A stretch of DNA of 60,618 nucleotides, from positions 1-60,618 of the forward strand of contig CAJFUJ010000056.1 of the NCBI GenBank assembly GCA_904420185.1, in the 5' to 3' direction. The stretch's first letter is position 1; each line of letters begins with the position of its first letter. Shown piece by piece: positions 7,001-15,785 of this stretch. The position numbers and the translations under genes were made by a program. Origin of the DNA: an uncultured Butyricicoccus sp. (lineage in GTDB: Bacteria; Bacillota; Clostridia; Oscillospirales; Butyricicoccaceae). Under the pieces are notes generated by a model. The model ran no database searches. It was given only the letters and a program-made list of their open reading frames with translations, and was not told the origin of the DNA.

Positions 7001-8050
7001 TTACGCATTTGCTTGGTCTTGTTCCCGGTTTCTTCGTTCCGGATGGGGATCCGCCTGCCGGTTTTCGGCTGTTTTGGGGAGTTTGGTCCCGTGCGCTGCA
7101 TAAAATGCGCGCGCTTTTTTCAGCCCGTTATAAACAGCGCCGCCAGCTAGCAAGCCAGCCAACAACGGACTGAGCGCCAGCGCCACGGTCCCCATGGAAG
7201 CGGCCGCACCTAAAAGCGAACGCAAGAGGAAAAATCCGCCGCCCTGGGTGGCAAGCGCCCCAACGATGCCCGGCCCCAGCAGTTCTGTCGCACCTGCGAT
7301 GGCGGTGTCCAGTGCCGCGGCCGCGGGCGACAGCGCTGGAACCACCAGCACACCCACCGCCAGCGCCACCGCCGCCCCGACCAGCACAGCCAGCACTCCG
7401 GCCGCAAGGTCGCGCGCCCGTTCGGGTTCGGTCTGCCCATCCAGCGCCGACTGCACGGTCTGTTGCGCGGCCAGACAGGCGCCCAACAGCTCGGGGCTGC
7501 TTGTAAAATAGGCGGGCAGCGCGCCCTGGATACCTGCGGCGTAGATCGCTGCGCCCAACAGCAGCGGCTGGCTCTGATCGTCCAACGTGACCTCGGCGAG
7601 CATCGACTCGGCTAGGTTTTCCATCTGCTCGGCGGCCCGCTGCCGCAACATCTGCTCGGGCAGGCCGGCCAGCGTGTGCGGCTGCGGTGCATCGGCTGCG
7701 CCCTCCACGCCGTCAGCCGCGTCGGCCTGCCGCACCCATTCACAGCACTGCAAGTACAGGCCTTTGCGCTGCGGCTCCTCCATGCCCTGTGTCAGGTGAT
7801 CCAGCACCTGTTCGATCCCGACCGGCTGGCCTTGGGCGGTGCAGGCGGCATAGGCCTGCGTCATTTTGTCCCATCCCGCCTGCAAGCGGCTGCAGGTCTG
7901 GCCGAGGGTTTGGGCGTCCACATAGGGGCAAAGGGCGGCCAGCGCGTCAGCCGCGATTTGAGGGGTGACCGGCTGGTCGCCGGCCTGTTTTTGCAGGAAA
8001 GCGTAGTTTTGCGCGATGCTTTTTTGTTCTGCGGCGGTCAATCGATGCAT
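7001..8050 (-). CDS. Membrane protein of Hsp70/AAA operon, paralogue B
   Basis: Family not recognised; 349 aa from the ATG at 8048-8050, which follows AAAGGAGGAG. The longer open frame upstream runs over the AAA gene end and has no ribosome binding site. Helical N-terminal half (1-~160), then hydrophobic Ala/Leu/Val-rich segments near 214-240, 262-280 and 285-308, and a basic polar tail (ENRQADPHPERRNREQ). The spacing of motifs parallels paralogue A. It lies 85 bases after the AAA ATPase gene, whose stop is covered by a 10-bp GC hairpin (8128-8137 with 8139-8148). Function unknown. Confidence 0.75.
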   Translation of the reverse strand: MHRLTAAEQKSIAQNYAFLQKQAGDQPVTPQIAADALAALCPYVDAQTLGQTCSRLQAGWDKMTQAYAACTAQGQPVGIEQVLDHLTQGMEEPQRKGLYLQCCEWVRQADAADGVEGAADAPQPHTLAGLPEQMLRQRAAEQMENLAESMLAEVTLDDQSQPLLLGAAIYAAGIQGALPAYFTSSPELLGACLAAQQTVQSALDGQTEPERARDLAAGVLAVLVGAAVALAVGVLVVPALSPAAAALDTAIAGATELLGPGIVGALATQGGGFFLLRSLLGAAASMGTVALALSPLLAGLLAGGAVYNGLKKARAFYAAHGTKLPKTAENRQADPHPERRNREQDQANA

Positions 8051-8135
8051 GATCGTCTCCTCCTTTCCATGGCTCCAGTATAGCAGCCCATTGGTTCGAA
8101 ATCCAGGAACTGCGTTCCTCAATCTGCCCGGCCGG

Positions 8136-10031
8136 TCAGACCGGCCGGCCCGCCTGTTTGCGTGCGGTGTACAGCCGGCAGATCTCCTGCGATACCCGCT
8201 GAAACAGCAGTTTGTCATAGCGGTTGCCCTGGGGTGCGGGCGTGCGGAAGCGTACCGTTTCGCCCGTGTCCAGCCCATCAAACGGCAGCAGCTCGCGCCC
8301 GCCTGCGTTTGCATATTGGTTTTTGCGGGCGCCCAGCCAAAAGTCAGCGATATCCTCCAGATTGGTCACGCCATAGGGCTGGCTGCGGCTGCTCTTCGCG
8401 GTTTGCAGCAGCGCGTCCAGGTATTGTGTCCGGGTCAGCCCGTCGGATGTGGACAGGCTACGGCGCAGGGTGCGGTTGGTTTGCGCCACCAGGTTTTCCA
8501 CGTTTGCGCCGGTGTACAGCATGGCCTTGCCGGTCTGCTCGCCGTACAGGGCGATCTCCTCCAGGAAGTCCTGCGCCAGTTCGGTAAATTCACCGGCAAA
8601 GCGGGCAAATAAGCGCCCACCCGACCAGCGGTTGGCCCGCGCCAGGTGAAAGCTGAAAATCCCGGCCAGCTCGTCCCGGGTGGGCATGAACACATAAAAC
8701 CGCATATCCAACCGGCCGTCGCGCAGCAGCTCGGGGCGCAGGCCGCGCACGCTGTTGCAGGTAGCGAAAAAGAAGATCGGCTTTTGGTTTTCTTGCAGCC
8801 AATCGAGCAGGGCAGCCAGCAGGTTCATTTTGACTTCGTGGCTGCCCGCGCCGTCTGCGTCGCCAAACAGCTTTTCCATCTCGTCGATGAGCACCACGCA
8901 GGGGGCTAGCGCCTCGATGCGCTTGCGGCAGCGCTTGAAATTGTTTTCCGAGTCACCGACCAGGCCGCCGAGCAGGTTGTCCATGCGAAATTGCACCAGC
9001 GACACGCCCAGTTCGGCGGCAGTGCGCTTGGCGGCCTGGGTTTTGCCGCTGCCGGGCACGCCGCTCATCAGCACGCCCTTGGGCGGCAGATACCCCCAAG
9101 CCAGCGCCTCCTCGGGCGCCAGCAGGTCGTCCTTGACCTCTCCCAGCCAGTTTATATAGCCGTCCAGCCCGGAAACCGCCCAGTCGGGCTGAAGCATGGT
9201 GACCGTCTTGTCGTGACGGGCCGCCGCGGCCTTGCAGTCGGCCACCAGCCGCACCCGGGCCTGGCGAATGCGCTCCAAGTTTTCGGTGGTGCCGTTGGGC
9301 CGGTCGCTCTGGCCGTAAAAGCTACCGCATTCACTGCGCAGGTCGTTGACAATGCTCAGAATGTCCCGGCGGGCCAGGCCTTTGAAGTCAGCGGCAGCCT
9401 GCAAAATGCGCTGCCGGTCCACGCCGTGCAGGCCGCTGTCCGTCTCGCCGTCCGACTGTAGCTGACCGTCCGGCCGCTCCTGCGCCGCTTGACGCAACAG
9501 CAACAGCGCAATGTCCTCCTTATCCATCTCAGGTACGTCGATGATCTCCACCTCGTGGGCGAACCCGTCGGGCAAACACAGCACCGGGCTGATGAGAAAC
9601 AGATAGACCTGCCGCCCGTTCTCTGCCTGGGTGTGCGCATAGTGCAAAAACTGTTTGAGCAAGTGAGCGGCGCTGTCCGCCTGCATGATGTGGAAATCAC
9701 CGACATATAGAAAGGCGGCCCGGCCGAGCGGATCGGGCTGCAGCGGATCGGGCTTTGACCGCGGCAAAAATTGGGTGCTCAGCTTGCCGCCCACCGCATC
9801 CAGCGCGTAGAGGTCGACCAAGATATTGTTGCGGCACGCATAGGCATACAGCAGCCCATCCGGGGCGTAGCAGCCGTCAAAGGCACCGTCCGCCAGTGCC
9901 TTTAGGGTAGGGGCAGCGCCGGCAAAGACCTCCTCCAAGATGTCCCGGTCCTCGGTAATCCAATAGACAATGCGCTTTCCGCTTTGGGGTAAAGCCGAAA
10001 GCTGGCGGTCAATTTCCTGTATACGCGGCAT
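8136..10031 (-). CDS. Ycf46-like AAA+ ATPase
   Basis: 631 aa from the ATG at 10029-10031, preceded by AGGAGGG. The C-terminal half is a complete AAA+ module: GLDG..W (288-295), PPKGVLMSGVPGSGKT (Walker A 324-331), VVLIDEME (Walker B 379-386), FATCNS (sensor 1) and LLRDGRLDMRF (arginine-finger region ~436-445). The N-terminal ~230 residues lack a P-loop but keep an AAA-like pattern (RIVYWITEDRDILEEVF, FLYVGDFH, IIDVPEMDKEDI). A degenerate first AAA domain plus an active second one is the layout of the Ycf46 family. It lies 35 bases after the Hsp70-like gene. A remodelling ATPase acting with the Hsp70 on a common client is the natural inference; substrate unknown. Confidence 0.88.
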   Translation of the reverse strand: MPRIQEIDRQLSALPQSGKRIVYWITEDRDILEEVFAGAAPTLKALADGAFDGCYAPDGLLYAYACRNNILVDLYALDAVGGKLSTQFLPRSKPDPLQPDPLGRAAFLYVGDFHIMQADSAAHLLKQFLHYAHTQAENGRQVYLFLISPVLCLPDGFAHEVEIIDVPEMDKEDIALLLLRQAAQERPDGQLQSDGETDSGLHGVDRQRILQAAADFKGLARRDILSIVNDLRSECGSFYGQSDRPNGTTENLERIRQARVRLVADCKAAAARHDKTVTMLQPDWAVSGLDGYINWLGEVKDDLLAPEEALAWGYLPPKGVLMSGVPGSGKTQAAKRTAAELGVSLVQFRMDNLLGGLVGDSENNFKRCRKRIEALAPCVVLIDEMEKLFGDADGAGSHEVKMNLLAALLDWLQENQKPIFFFATCNSVRGLRPELLRDGRLDMRFYVFMPTRDELAGIFSFHLARANRWSGGRLFARFAGEFTELAQDFLEEIALYGEQTGKAMLYTGANVENLVAQTNRTLRRSLSTSDGLTRTQYLDALLQTAKSSRSQPYGVTNLEDIADFWLGARKNQYANAGGRELLPFDGLDTGETVRFRTPAPQGNRYDKLLFQRVSQEICRLYTARKQAGRPV

Positions 10032-10066
10032 GGGTGTCCCTCCTGTTGCAATCGGTCTCCCGCCGG

Positions 10067-12106
10067 TCAGCCGCCGTAGCGCTCGACCAGGTAGGGGGTA
10101 ATCTTGTTGATATAATTGTCCAGCGTGCGGATCATGCTGTCGATGATCTTTTGCGAGATGCCAGGTACCGCATACTCGGCCTTTTTCCACAGCTGGGCGC
10201 GGGTGGCGTTCCGGATGCGGTCGGCGCGTTTGAGGACGTCCTGAAAGACGTGTTTGCGCACATCAACAGACAGCGATTGGTCGGTCGACTTGATCTGCCA
10301 GCTGGATACAAAGCCTAGCAAATCTTTTTTGTTGAATGTCACCACGCCGAGCGGGGCCGTGCTGCCCAACACCTGCCCAATATCCTCCTTTTTGACCGAA
10401 AACGCGAGCTTTTTGTCGATCTTTCCCAGCACCGGCTCCATCAATTCGGCGACTTGCGCACCGATTTCGGCGCCAAACGCACCGATGGACTGCTGCACCT
10501 GCTTATTGATTTGATCGACCGGGATGGGAACCCCGTCCCCTTGCACCCCGCTTGCCAGTGTGTCGCCGAACCGGTCGGTTTCCGACCACACCTTGAGGTC
10601 GCGGACCAGCGACTGCCACGACGCATCCAAATACGGCTCGCAGACGATGCCGCGCAGCTTGTCCGACGCGCCGTTCACCCGCTCTACAATCTCGGCCTTG
10701 GCGTCCCGGTACACCTTGCGCTTGAGCAGCTCGACATAGCCCATAAAGGCCAGGCCCTCGCCGACCGAAAAGGCCGGGTTTTCCGAGCGGTCTAGGGGAT
10801 TGCCGTCCTTGTCCACCCCGAAGGCTGTTTTGCCGAAGCATTTGCGCACCAGCTCGCCGATAAAGGGCATGACGCTGGCACCGCCGGTCAGGATGACCCG
10901 GATATTTTCGGCCGCTTGCCCCTTTTGTTCGCACTTGGCCCGGGCCTCCTGCAAAAAGGCCTCGGTAGCATGGTAAAAGCTCGGGTACTCAGCAAAACCA
11001 TAGGCTATACCGGGCGCATTTTGGTAGGAATCCATCACTCGGATGGGGATGCCGCGGATGACTTGATGCATAAATTCGCCGTCGATAAAGCGGCGCACGG
11101 TTTCCACGCTGGTTTCGGTCTGCAGCTGGACACTATACATCAAGTTGGGATCGCCGTTTTGGCCCTCCTGCCCATAAAAATCCTCTTTTTTGGTGCGCAA
11201 CTGGGCCACATGCTCGCCCCAGTTGCCCGCGCCGACCAACCGGCGCAATTTATCCTCGCGCATTTGCAGCCGAGCATCGACCGATTGCAGCGCCTGCCCG
11301 TCGTCCTGGGCCAGCAGTTGGTCCAGCATCAGCTTTTCGATCTCGCCCGCGCCCAGTTGGCGGCTGTATTCGGCGATGATCTCGCGGCCGTGCACCAGCA
11401 CCGCGTCAAAGGTGCTCGAGCCGCAGTCAACGATCAGCACGGTCTCCTGGGTCTGCACCTTGCCCTGGCTGTACTCGTAGGCCATGGCGGCCTGGGGCTC
11501 GGAATAGATGACCAGATCGATTTTACCGTCAAAGTCCGGGATGGACAGTCCCTCACCGAGCAGTTTTTGGTAGTCGAGCGCGTGCTGCTCCCAAATCTGG
11601 CTGGCCGGGCGGCCGACGAACACAATGGCGCGTTTTTTGCCGGTGCCAGCCAGATAGCTTTTGTTGTACTGAAAAACTGCGGCCAGTGCACTTTGGAAAA
11701 ACCGGCGCATGAGCGCCTCATAGCTGGGCGCTTCAAAATCGCCGGCATAGGTCTGCCGGGCCTCATCGGTGCCGGGCGGGCGCTTGAAGTTCACATACAG
11801 CTTTTTGTCCTTGCCCTGGGTGCGCAGGCCCTCCTTGCCCAAAATCTCCTGCTCACCAGCCAGCGTCAGCACGGTGTATAGGTTGGTCGTAGCTCCTGCC
11901 GCGTCAAAATACATCCGCCGGTAGTTGATTTTGCCGTCCACGTTGGTCTCGGCCAGCACGGCGCAGCAGTTGCCCGCGCCGTTGTCGAACCCGATCACCA
12001 GCGCATCTGCGGGCGCGCAGTCGGCCACGCCAAAGGCCCGCAATGGATTGTTTTTGGGGTCTGCTTTATATTTGGATTCATTGCGCCCGCTATTCTTGTC
12101 CTGCAT
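10067..12106 (-). CDS. Divergent Hsp70-like ATPase
   Basis: 679 aa from the ATG at 12104-12106, four bases after the previous stop. The actin/Hsp70 ATPase signature is complete: phosphate-1 VIGFDNGAG (37-45), EPQAA (203-207), phosphate-2 IVDCGSSTFD (225-234), adenosine motif VILTGGAS (404-411) and VGEGLAFMG (448-456). Unlike DnaK there is an insertion-rich segment at ~265-400 and no recognisable beta-sandwich peptide-binding domain or EEVD-like tail. Residues ~470-679 are mostly helical, with a conserved-looking end (ISQKIIDSMIRTLDNYI). It is not the housekeeping DnaK, and no dnaJ or classical grpE is adjacent. It is the fifth gene of the operon and the most informative one. Confidence 0.9.
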   Translation of the reverse strand: MQDKNSGRNESKYKADPKNNPLRAFGVADCAPADALVIGFDNGAGNCCAVLAETNVDGKINYRRMYFDAAGATTNLYTVLTLAGEQEILGKEGLRTQGKDKKLYVNFKRPPGTDEARQTYAGDFEAPSYEALMRRFFQSALAAVFQYNKSYLAGTGKKRAIVFVGRPASQIWEQHALDYQKLLGEGLSIPDFDGKIDLVIYSEPQAAMAYEYSQGKVQTQETVLIVDCGSSTFDAVLVHGREIIAEYSRQLGAGEIEKLMLDQLLAQDDGQALQSVDARLQMREDKLRRLVGAGNWGEHVAQLRTKKEDFYGQEGQNGDPNLMYSVQLQTETSVETVRRFIDGEFMHQVIRGIPIRVMDSYQNAPGIAYGFAEYPSFYHATEAFLQEARAKCEQKGQAAENIRVILTGGASVMPFIGELVRKCFGKTAFGVDKDGNPLDRSENPAFSVGEGLAFMGYVELLKRKVYRDAKAEIVERVNGASDKLRGIVCEPYLDASWQSLVRDLKVWSETDRFGDTLASGVQGDGVPIPVDQINKQVQQSIGAFGAEIGAQVAELMEPVLGKIDKKLAFSVKKEDIGQVLGSTAPLGVVTFNKKDLLGFVSSWQIKSTDQSLSVDVRKHVFQDVLKRADRIRNATRAQLWKKAEYAVPGISQKIIDSMIRTLDNYINKITPYLVERYGG

Positions 12107-12110
12107 CCCT

Positions 12111-12980
12111 CTATCCCCTTTCTGTGTCACGTTGCCGGTGGCCGCCGCCGGACAGGCACTCCAGCTGCCCGCCGTCTGCATCTTGTAGGAACAAGCCCGG
12201 GTAATCGTCCCCGTTTTCATACACCGAAAAGCGGTATCGCAGCGTCTGGGGCGCTTGGTCGTAGTACAGTACCCGGATGCCGCAGATCTCGAGCGCGTCG
12301 GTCAGCGGCTGTTCGCCGCCTTGCAGCGCAGCCAGCAGCCGTGCGGCCAACAGCTGCCACGGGACTGTGGGCGTACCGGCCGCCCGCAGGTCGGCGGATA
12401 GGGTGTGCAGCTGGGTTTGGGCCTGCTGCAAGTCGGGCGACAGCCGGCCTTGCGCCGGCGGGGTAGGCGGAAAGGGCGGGGCCGGTGTGTCCTCGGCCAG
12501 CGCATTGAGCAGCCGCCGGCCGATGGCCACCTTTTCTTCACCGCAATCCATACCTGCGTGCAAATTGCCCAGCAGCAGCTGGATGTCCAGCCATCGGATG
12601 GCCTGGCGGCAGGGTTGCTGCCGGGCGCGCACGGTCCGGGCCAGCCAGTCGCCCTCGAGCAGGGCTCGGCTCAGCAGCCCGCCGCACTGGGACAGTTGCG
12701 CTTCGGCCAGCGCAAGCGCCTGTTCGGTCTGCTGCAAGCGGTCGCGCAGGCGCTGCAGGTCGCAGCCATCCGGGCCGGGCAGGTATGGTTTGAGCGTATC
12801 CAAATCTTTGACCATGCCCTCGAGCACCAGTGCGACCGTTTGCGGCGCGGCCGCGCGCCCTGCTGCCTTTTGCAGCGCCTGGCTCTGGTTCTTTAGCATG
12901 ATCTGGAGTTTTTCCAGCGTTTCTTTGGGGGTGTATGGCGTCCGGCCCGGCCCGGGTTGCTTTCGTGTGTACCCGTTCAT
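12111..12980 (-). CDS. Hsp70-operon protein with shared C-terminal module (soluble)
   Basis: Family not recognised; 289 aa, no signal or membrane segment. Residues ~20-130 are helical with a likely coiled coil, followed by a Pro-rich linker (PAPPFPPTPPAQG ~167-178) and a helix. The last ~60 residues hold ALEICGIRVLYYD (229-241) and YPGLFLQDADG (260-270). The neighbouring 268-aa membrane-anchored protein ends in the same module. A helical stalk with a small C-terminal beta module placed immediately before an Hsp70 gene resembles the GrpE plan, so a nucleotide-exchange role is possible, but sequence similarity to GrpE is weak. It overlaps the upstream gene by 4 bases and ends 4 bases before the Hsp70 start. 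Confidence 0.72.
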   Translation of the reverse strand: MNGYTRKQPGPGRTPYTPKETLEKLQIMLKNQSQALQKAAGRAAAPQTVALVLEGMVKDLDTLKPYLPGPDGCDLQRLRDRLQQTEQALALAEAQLSQCGGLLSRALLEGDWLARTVRARQQPCRQAIRWLDIQLLLGNLHAGMDCGEEKVAIGRRLLNALAEDTPAPPFPPTPPAQGRLSPDLQQAQTQLHTLSADLRAAGTPTVPWQLLAARLLAALQGGEQPLTDALEICGIRVLYYDQAPQTLRYRFSVYENGDDYPGLFLQDADGGQLECLSGGGHRQRDTERG

Positions 12981-13783
12981 GCGTTGTCCTCCTTACAGGT
13001 TCCTGTGTGGATGCCGAACTGTTCCCACCGGCCGTCCTGCTGCCAATACAGCCCCGGATAGACCAGCTGCAGCGCGCTCACCCGTGCAAAGCGGGCGCGC
13101 AGGCCGGTCTCGCCTTGCAGGCGCGGGTCATCGAAGAACAGCGGATAGATCCCATTTTGCTCGAGCGCAGCCTGCACCTGCCCGGCCAGCGCGCGCACGG
13201 CGTCCCAATCATAGGCCGGCTTTTGGGCCAGGTCTGCCGCCGCTTGCAGGGCAGGCGTCAGCGCTTGGCACACATTTTGCTGCTGTACCAGCACCTGGCA
13301 ACCCTCGATGGTACGCCGGCTGTCGTCGATGGCCGTGCGTAGCCGGTCCTCGCTCCAGTCCTGCAAAGCGGGCTGGGGAGCAGGCGTAGGCAAGGGCAGG
13401 ACCAACTTTCCGCCGCGCACCTGGGCCTTGCACGCTGACAACGCATAACCGATCTCCCGGGCAACGGCGTCGTCGAACAGGTCCTTGCACGCCGCCGGTG
13501 TAGCCCACGGCTGGCTTTGGGGCGGAAGGGCCGCCAGGCCGAGCAGCTTTTGCAGCGGCGGCGCCAGCCGGTCAAACAGCGCCGCATAGGGCCGGCAGCG
13601 CTCGGCATCGGCGGCCTGGGCCAGGCTGCTTTGCGCCTGCTGCACCAGCGCTTGGCGGCTTTGTTGCGGCTGGGGGGCAGACGGTTGGGCGCGCCCCCTG
13701 CGGCCGAACACCAGTACAGCTGCTATGGCGACCGCCGCCAAAACCACCACCGCACCCACGACAACCGTCATCTGTGTCAACAT
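12977..13783 (-). CDS. Membrane-anchored Hsp70-operon protein with shared C-terminal module
   Basis: Family not recognised; 268 aa from the ATG at 13781-13783 behind AAAGGAGG. One N-terminal transmembrane helix (MTVVVGAVVVLAAVAIAAVL, 5-24) is followed by a basic, Gln-rich linker and a helical soluble region. The C-terminal block ALEQNGIYPLFFD (206-218) ... YPGLYWQQDG (242-251) corresponds to ALEICGIRVLYYD ... YPGLFLQDADG in the next gene. The two overlap by ATGA, so they are translationally coupled. Topology would place the soluble part in the cytoplasm, next to the Hsp70. Confidence 0.72.
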   Translation of the reverse strand: MLTQMTVVVGAVVVLAAVAIAAVLVFGRRGRAQPSAPQPQQSRQALVQQAQSSLAQAADAERCRPYAALFDRLAPPLQKLLGLAALPPQSQPWATPAACKDLFDDAVAREIGYALSACKAQVRGGKLVLPLPTPAPQPALQDWSEDRLRTAIDDSRRTIEGCQVLVQQQNVCQALTPALQAAADLAQKPAYDWDAVRALAGQVQAALEQNGIYPLFFDDPRLQGETGLRARFARVSALQLVYPGLYWQQDGRWEQFGIHTGTCKEDNA

Positions 13784-13806
13784 GATGATCGCCTCCTTTT
13801 TTGTCG

Positions 13807-15090
13807 TTATGTCGTTGTCCTGCCGCCCGGCGGGGACGAGAGCGGCTGTTCCCGCCCGGAGACGTACAGGACCTCCTGTCCGTCCTGCCGCCCCAGGCAG
13901 GCATATCCTTGGTCGGTCGCGCGCACCTCCAGCGCACAAAAGGCGGGCGGCAGCGCGCGCAGCACCTGCTGTGCGCCGTCCCAGCCGCACCAAAACAGCC
14001 CGCCGTCCGCGGCAAAATAGGCTCCGTCCGGCCCCAGGCAGGCGGCCTGCACCCCGGGGACCGGCGCATCGGGCCGGCTGTCCAAGTACAGCTCCCCGCC
14101 CTCGCGCAGCACGGCAAAGTGTCGCGCCCCGTCGGTGCGGGTGTCCACGGTGCGCACACCGGTGAAGTTGGTCAGCTTGGGGTCTGCGCCGTACTGCACC
14201 ACGCCGCGCAGCGGTCCGGCGATGCCGGTCAGGCTGTTGAGCCCCAGGTGGATGCGCCGCAGGCCGGGCCAGTCCAGGCCGTCCGGCAGGCGCAGGTTGC
14301 TCAGCAGTTGGCCCTGTTCGGTCAGCAGCACATACTGCTCGCCAAAAGCGGTCACCGCTGTGAGCGTTTTACCCTCGGCCTGCCGCAGCAACGCAGGCGG
14401 GGCAGGGTGATCCAGCTCGCCCTGCGCCGAAATGGCCAGCAGCCCGAGCGGCCGGGTGTAGGCGTACCCGGCCACCGGCCCTTCCCGGACCTGCCGCCAG
14501 GCGGTCTCGTCCCCTTGCAGGCAGAAGATCCCCTGCTCGGTCGCGCAAAACAGGGTATCCTCGCACAGGACCAGGCGCGCGGACGGCGGGCTATCCGCCC
14601 CTTGGCCGGACGCGGCTGGCTGCGTGTGCAGCTGCCGGGCCAAGAATTCCAGGTCCTGCGGCCGCAGGGGCAGCTTGGGCCGGGCCTGCACTTGCAGCAA
14701 AATGCTCAGGTAAAACCGCCAGGCCTGCCCATCCGTGCAGCCCGCGCACAGGGGCGCGGCCAGCTCAACCACCTGGTCCCAACTGCGGTCAAAGAAATCC
14801 TGGCCGGTCTGTACCTGGCGGGTGTAGGCGCGGAAGCTGCTGTCGGTGCCCTCCAGCCGGGCGCGCAGCCGCTGCAAATCCAAACAGCCTGCACGCACAA
14901 AGTCCGGCGTCCGTCCACCGTCCATCTCGGCCAGGGTCTCCCGCACGGCCTGCACCAAAAACTGCCCGGCGGGCAGGCTGTGCTCGAAGCTTTGCAGGGT
15001 GCCGTTGTCCATGCACACCCAAAGCTGCGACAGGTCAAAATGCTGCTTGAGTCCCTCCAGATTCAAAATTACCACGCCGTCGAGTTTCAT
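13807..15090 (-). CDS. Propeller-like hypothetical protein of Hsp70/AAA operon
   Basis: 427 aa, no signal peptide. Residues 1-~150 form a helical domain. From ~165 onward there is a run of short strand-turn units of the kind (GIFCLQGD, VAGYAYTRPLGLLAISAQGEL, YVLLTEQGQL, FAVLREGGELYL, AYFAADGGLF, GQEVLYVSG), about seven in all, which suggests a degenerate RCC1- or BNR-like beta-propeller. It starts with MKLDGVVILNLEGLKQ after AAAGGAGG. Second gene of the operon; it could be a scaffold or sensor. No catalytic motif seen. The propeller assignment is inference. Confidence 0.68.
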   Translation of the reverse strand: MKLDGVVILNLEGLKQHFDLSQLWVCMDNGTLQSFEHSLPAGQFLVQAVRETLAEMDGGRTPDFVRAGCLDLQRLRARLEGTDSSFRAYTRQVQTGQDFFDRSWDQVVELAAPLCAGCTDGQAWRFYLSILLQVQARPKLPLRPQDLEFLARQLHTQPAASGQGADSPPSARLVLCEDTLFCATEQGIFCLQGDETAWRQVREGPVAGYAYTRPLGLLAISAQGELDHPAPPALLRQAEGKTLTAVTAFGEQYVLLTEQGQLLSNLRLPDGLDWPGLRRIHLGLNSLTGIAGPLRGVVQYGADPKLTNFTGVRTVDTRTDGARHFAVLREGGELYLDSRPDAPVPGVQAACLGPDGAYFAADGGLFWCGWDGAQQVLRALPPAFCALEVRATDQGYACLGRQDGQEVLYVSGREQPLSSPPGGRTTT

Positions 15091-15105
15091 AAGCGACCTC
15101 CTTTC

Positions 15106-15663
15106 CTATCGCGCGAACAGCGGCGGTTCGCCCAGCTCGACGAGCAGTTCGTCCACCCGCATGGGCGTATAGATGCCATTGCTCACGCACAATCCCACAC
15201 CAAAATCGGTGCGGTCGATCTGCGCGGTGGGCGTGAACGCATAGCCGGACAGGTTGACCAAATAATAGGTCTCCCAGTAGTCCAGGTGGAGGACAATGCA
15301 CATTTTGAGCACATTTTCTTTGCTGGTGCGCGCCTTTTGCTGGTCGCGCAGGCGGTACCACAGCTTGCGGTCCATGCCCACCTGGCGGTACACCTGCGCA
15401 TCGGTCATGCGGGCGCGGTCAACGAACCGGATGAGCTCGGCGTAAAACTGCCGGGTCTGGCCGCTGCTGTTTTCCATTTCCTCCCGGATGACCTGCTCGA
15501 GCGGGCGCAGATCATCCGCCTGCCGCCATTGCGACAGCCTCTGCCGGAAAGCGCCGGCCAGCGCCGGCCGGTCGGCAAAGGCTTGCAGCAGCTGTTCTAC
15601 CTGGTTTGGCTCAAGTTGCAGGATAATTTCGCGCAAAAGTTGCCGGTCCTGGGACTGGTCCAT
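15106..15663 (-). CDS. HTH-domain protein, first gene of Hsp70/AAA operon
   Basis: 185 aa from the ATG at 15661-15663, preceded by AAGGAGG at suitable distance; nine further upstream codons are in frame but lack a ribosome binding site. Residues ~90-145 look like an Xre-type helix-turn-helix: MTDAQVYRQVGMDRKLWYRL followed by SKENVLKMCIVLHLDYWET and YYLVNLSGYAF, the last two matching the helices after the recognition helix in lambda-repressor-like domains. The N-terminal ~85 residues are acidic, Gln-rich helices. It lies about 120 bases downstream of the operon promoter and 15 bases before the next gene. Probably an autoregulator or an adaptor of the system. Confidence 0.72.
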   Translation of the reverse strand: MDQSQDRQLLREIILQLEPNQVEQLLQAFADRPALAGAFRQRLSQWRQADDLRPLEQVIREEMENSSGQTRQFYAELIRFVDRARMTDAQVYRQVGMDRKLWYRLRDQQKARTSKENVLKMCIVLHLDYWETYYLVNLSGYAFTPTAQIDRTDFGVGLCVSNGIYTPMRVDELLVELGEPPLFAR

Positions 15664-15785
15664 TTTCGCCGTCCTCCTTCCCTTTTCCATGGGAAATTCG
15701 GCCGGACGCCGCAATGTCCGGCCCGTACTTTTGTCACAAACTCACAAAAACTTTACAATTGAATCGCATAAAATACAGCATAATT

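Noticed and set aside
13801-15762. 653-codon open frame on the plus strand
   Set aside because: Antisense to three operon genes with good ribosome binding sites; GC-rich third positions keep the opposite frame open. No ribosome binding site or domain.
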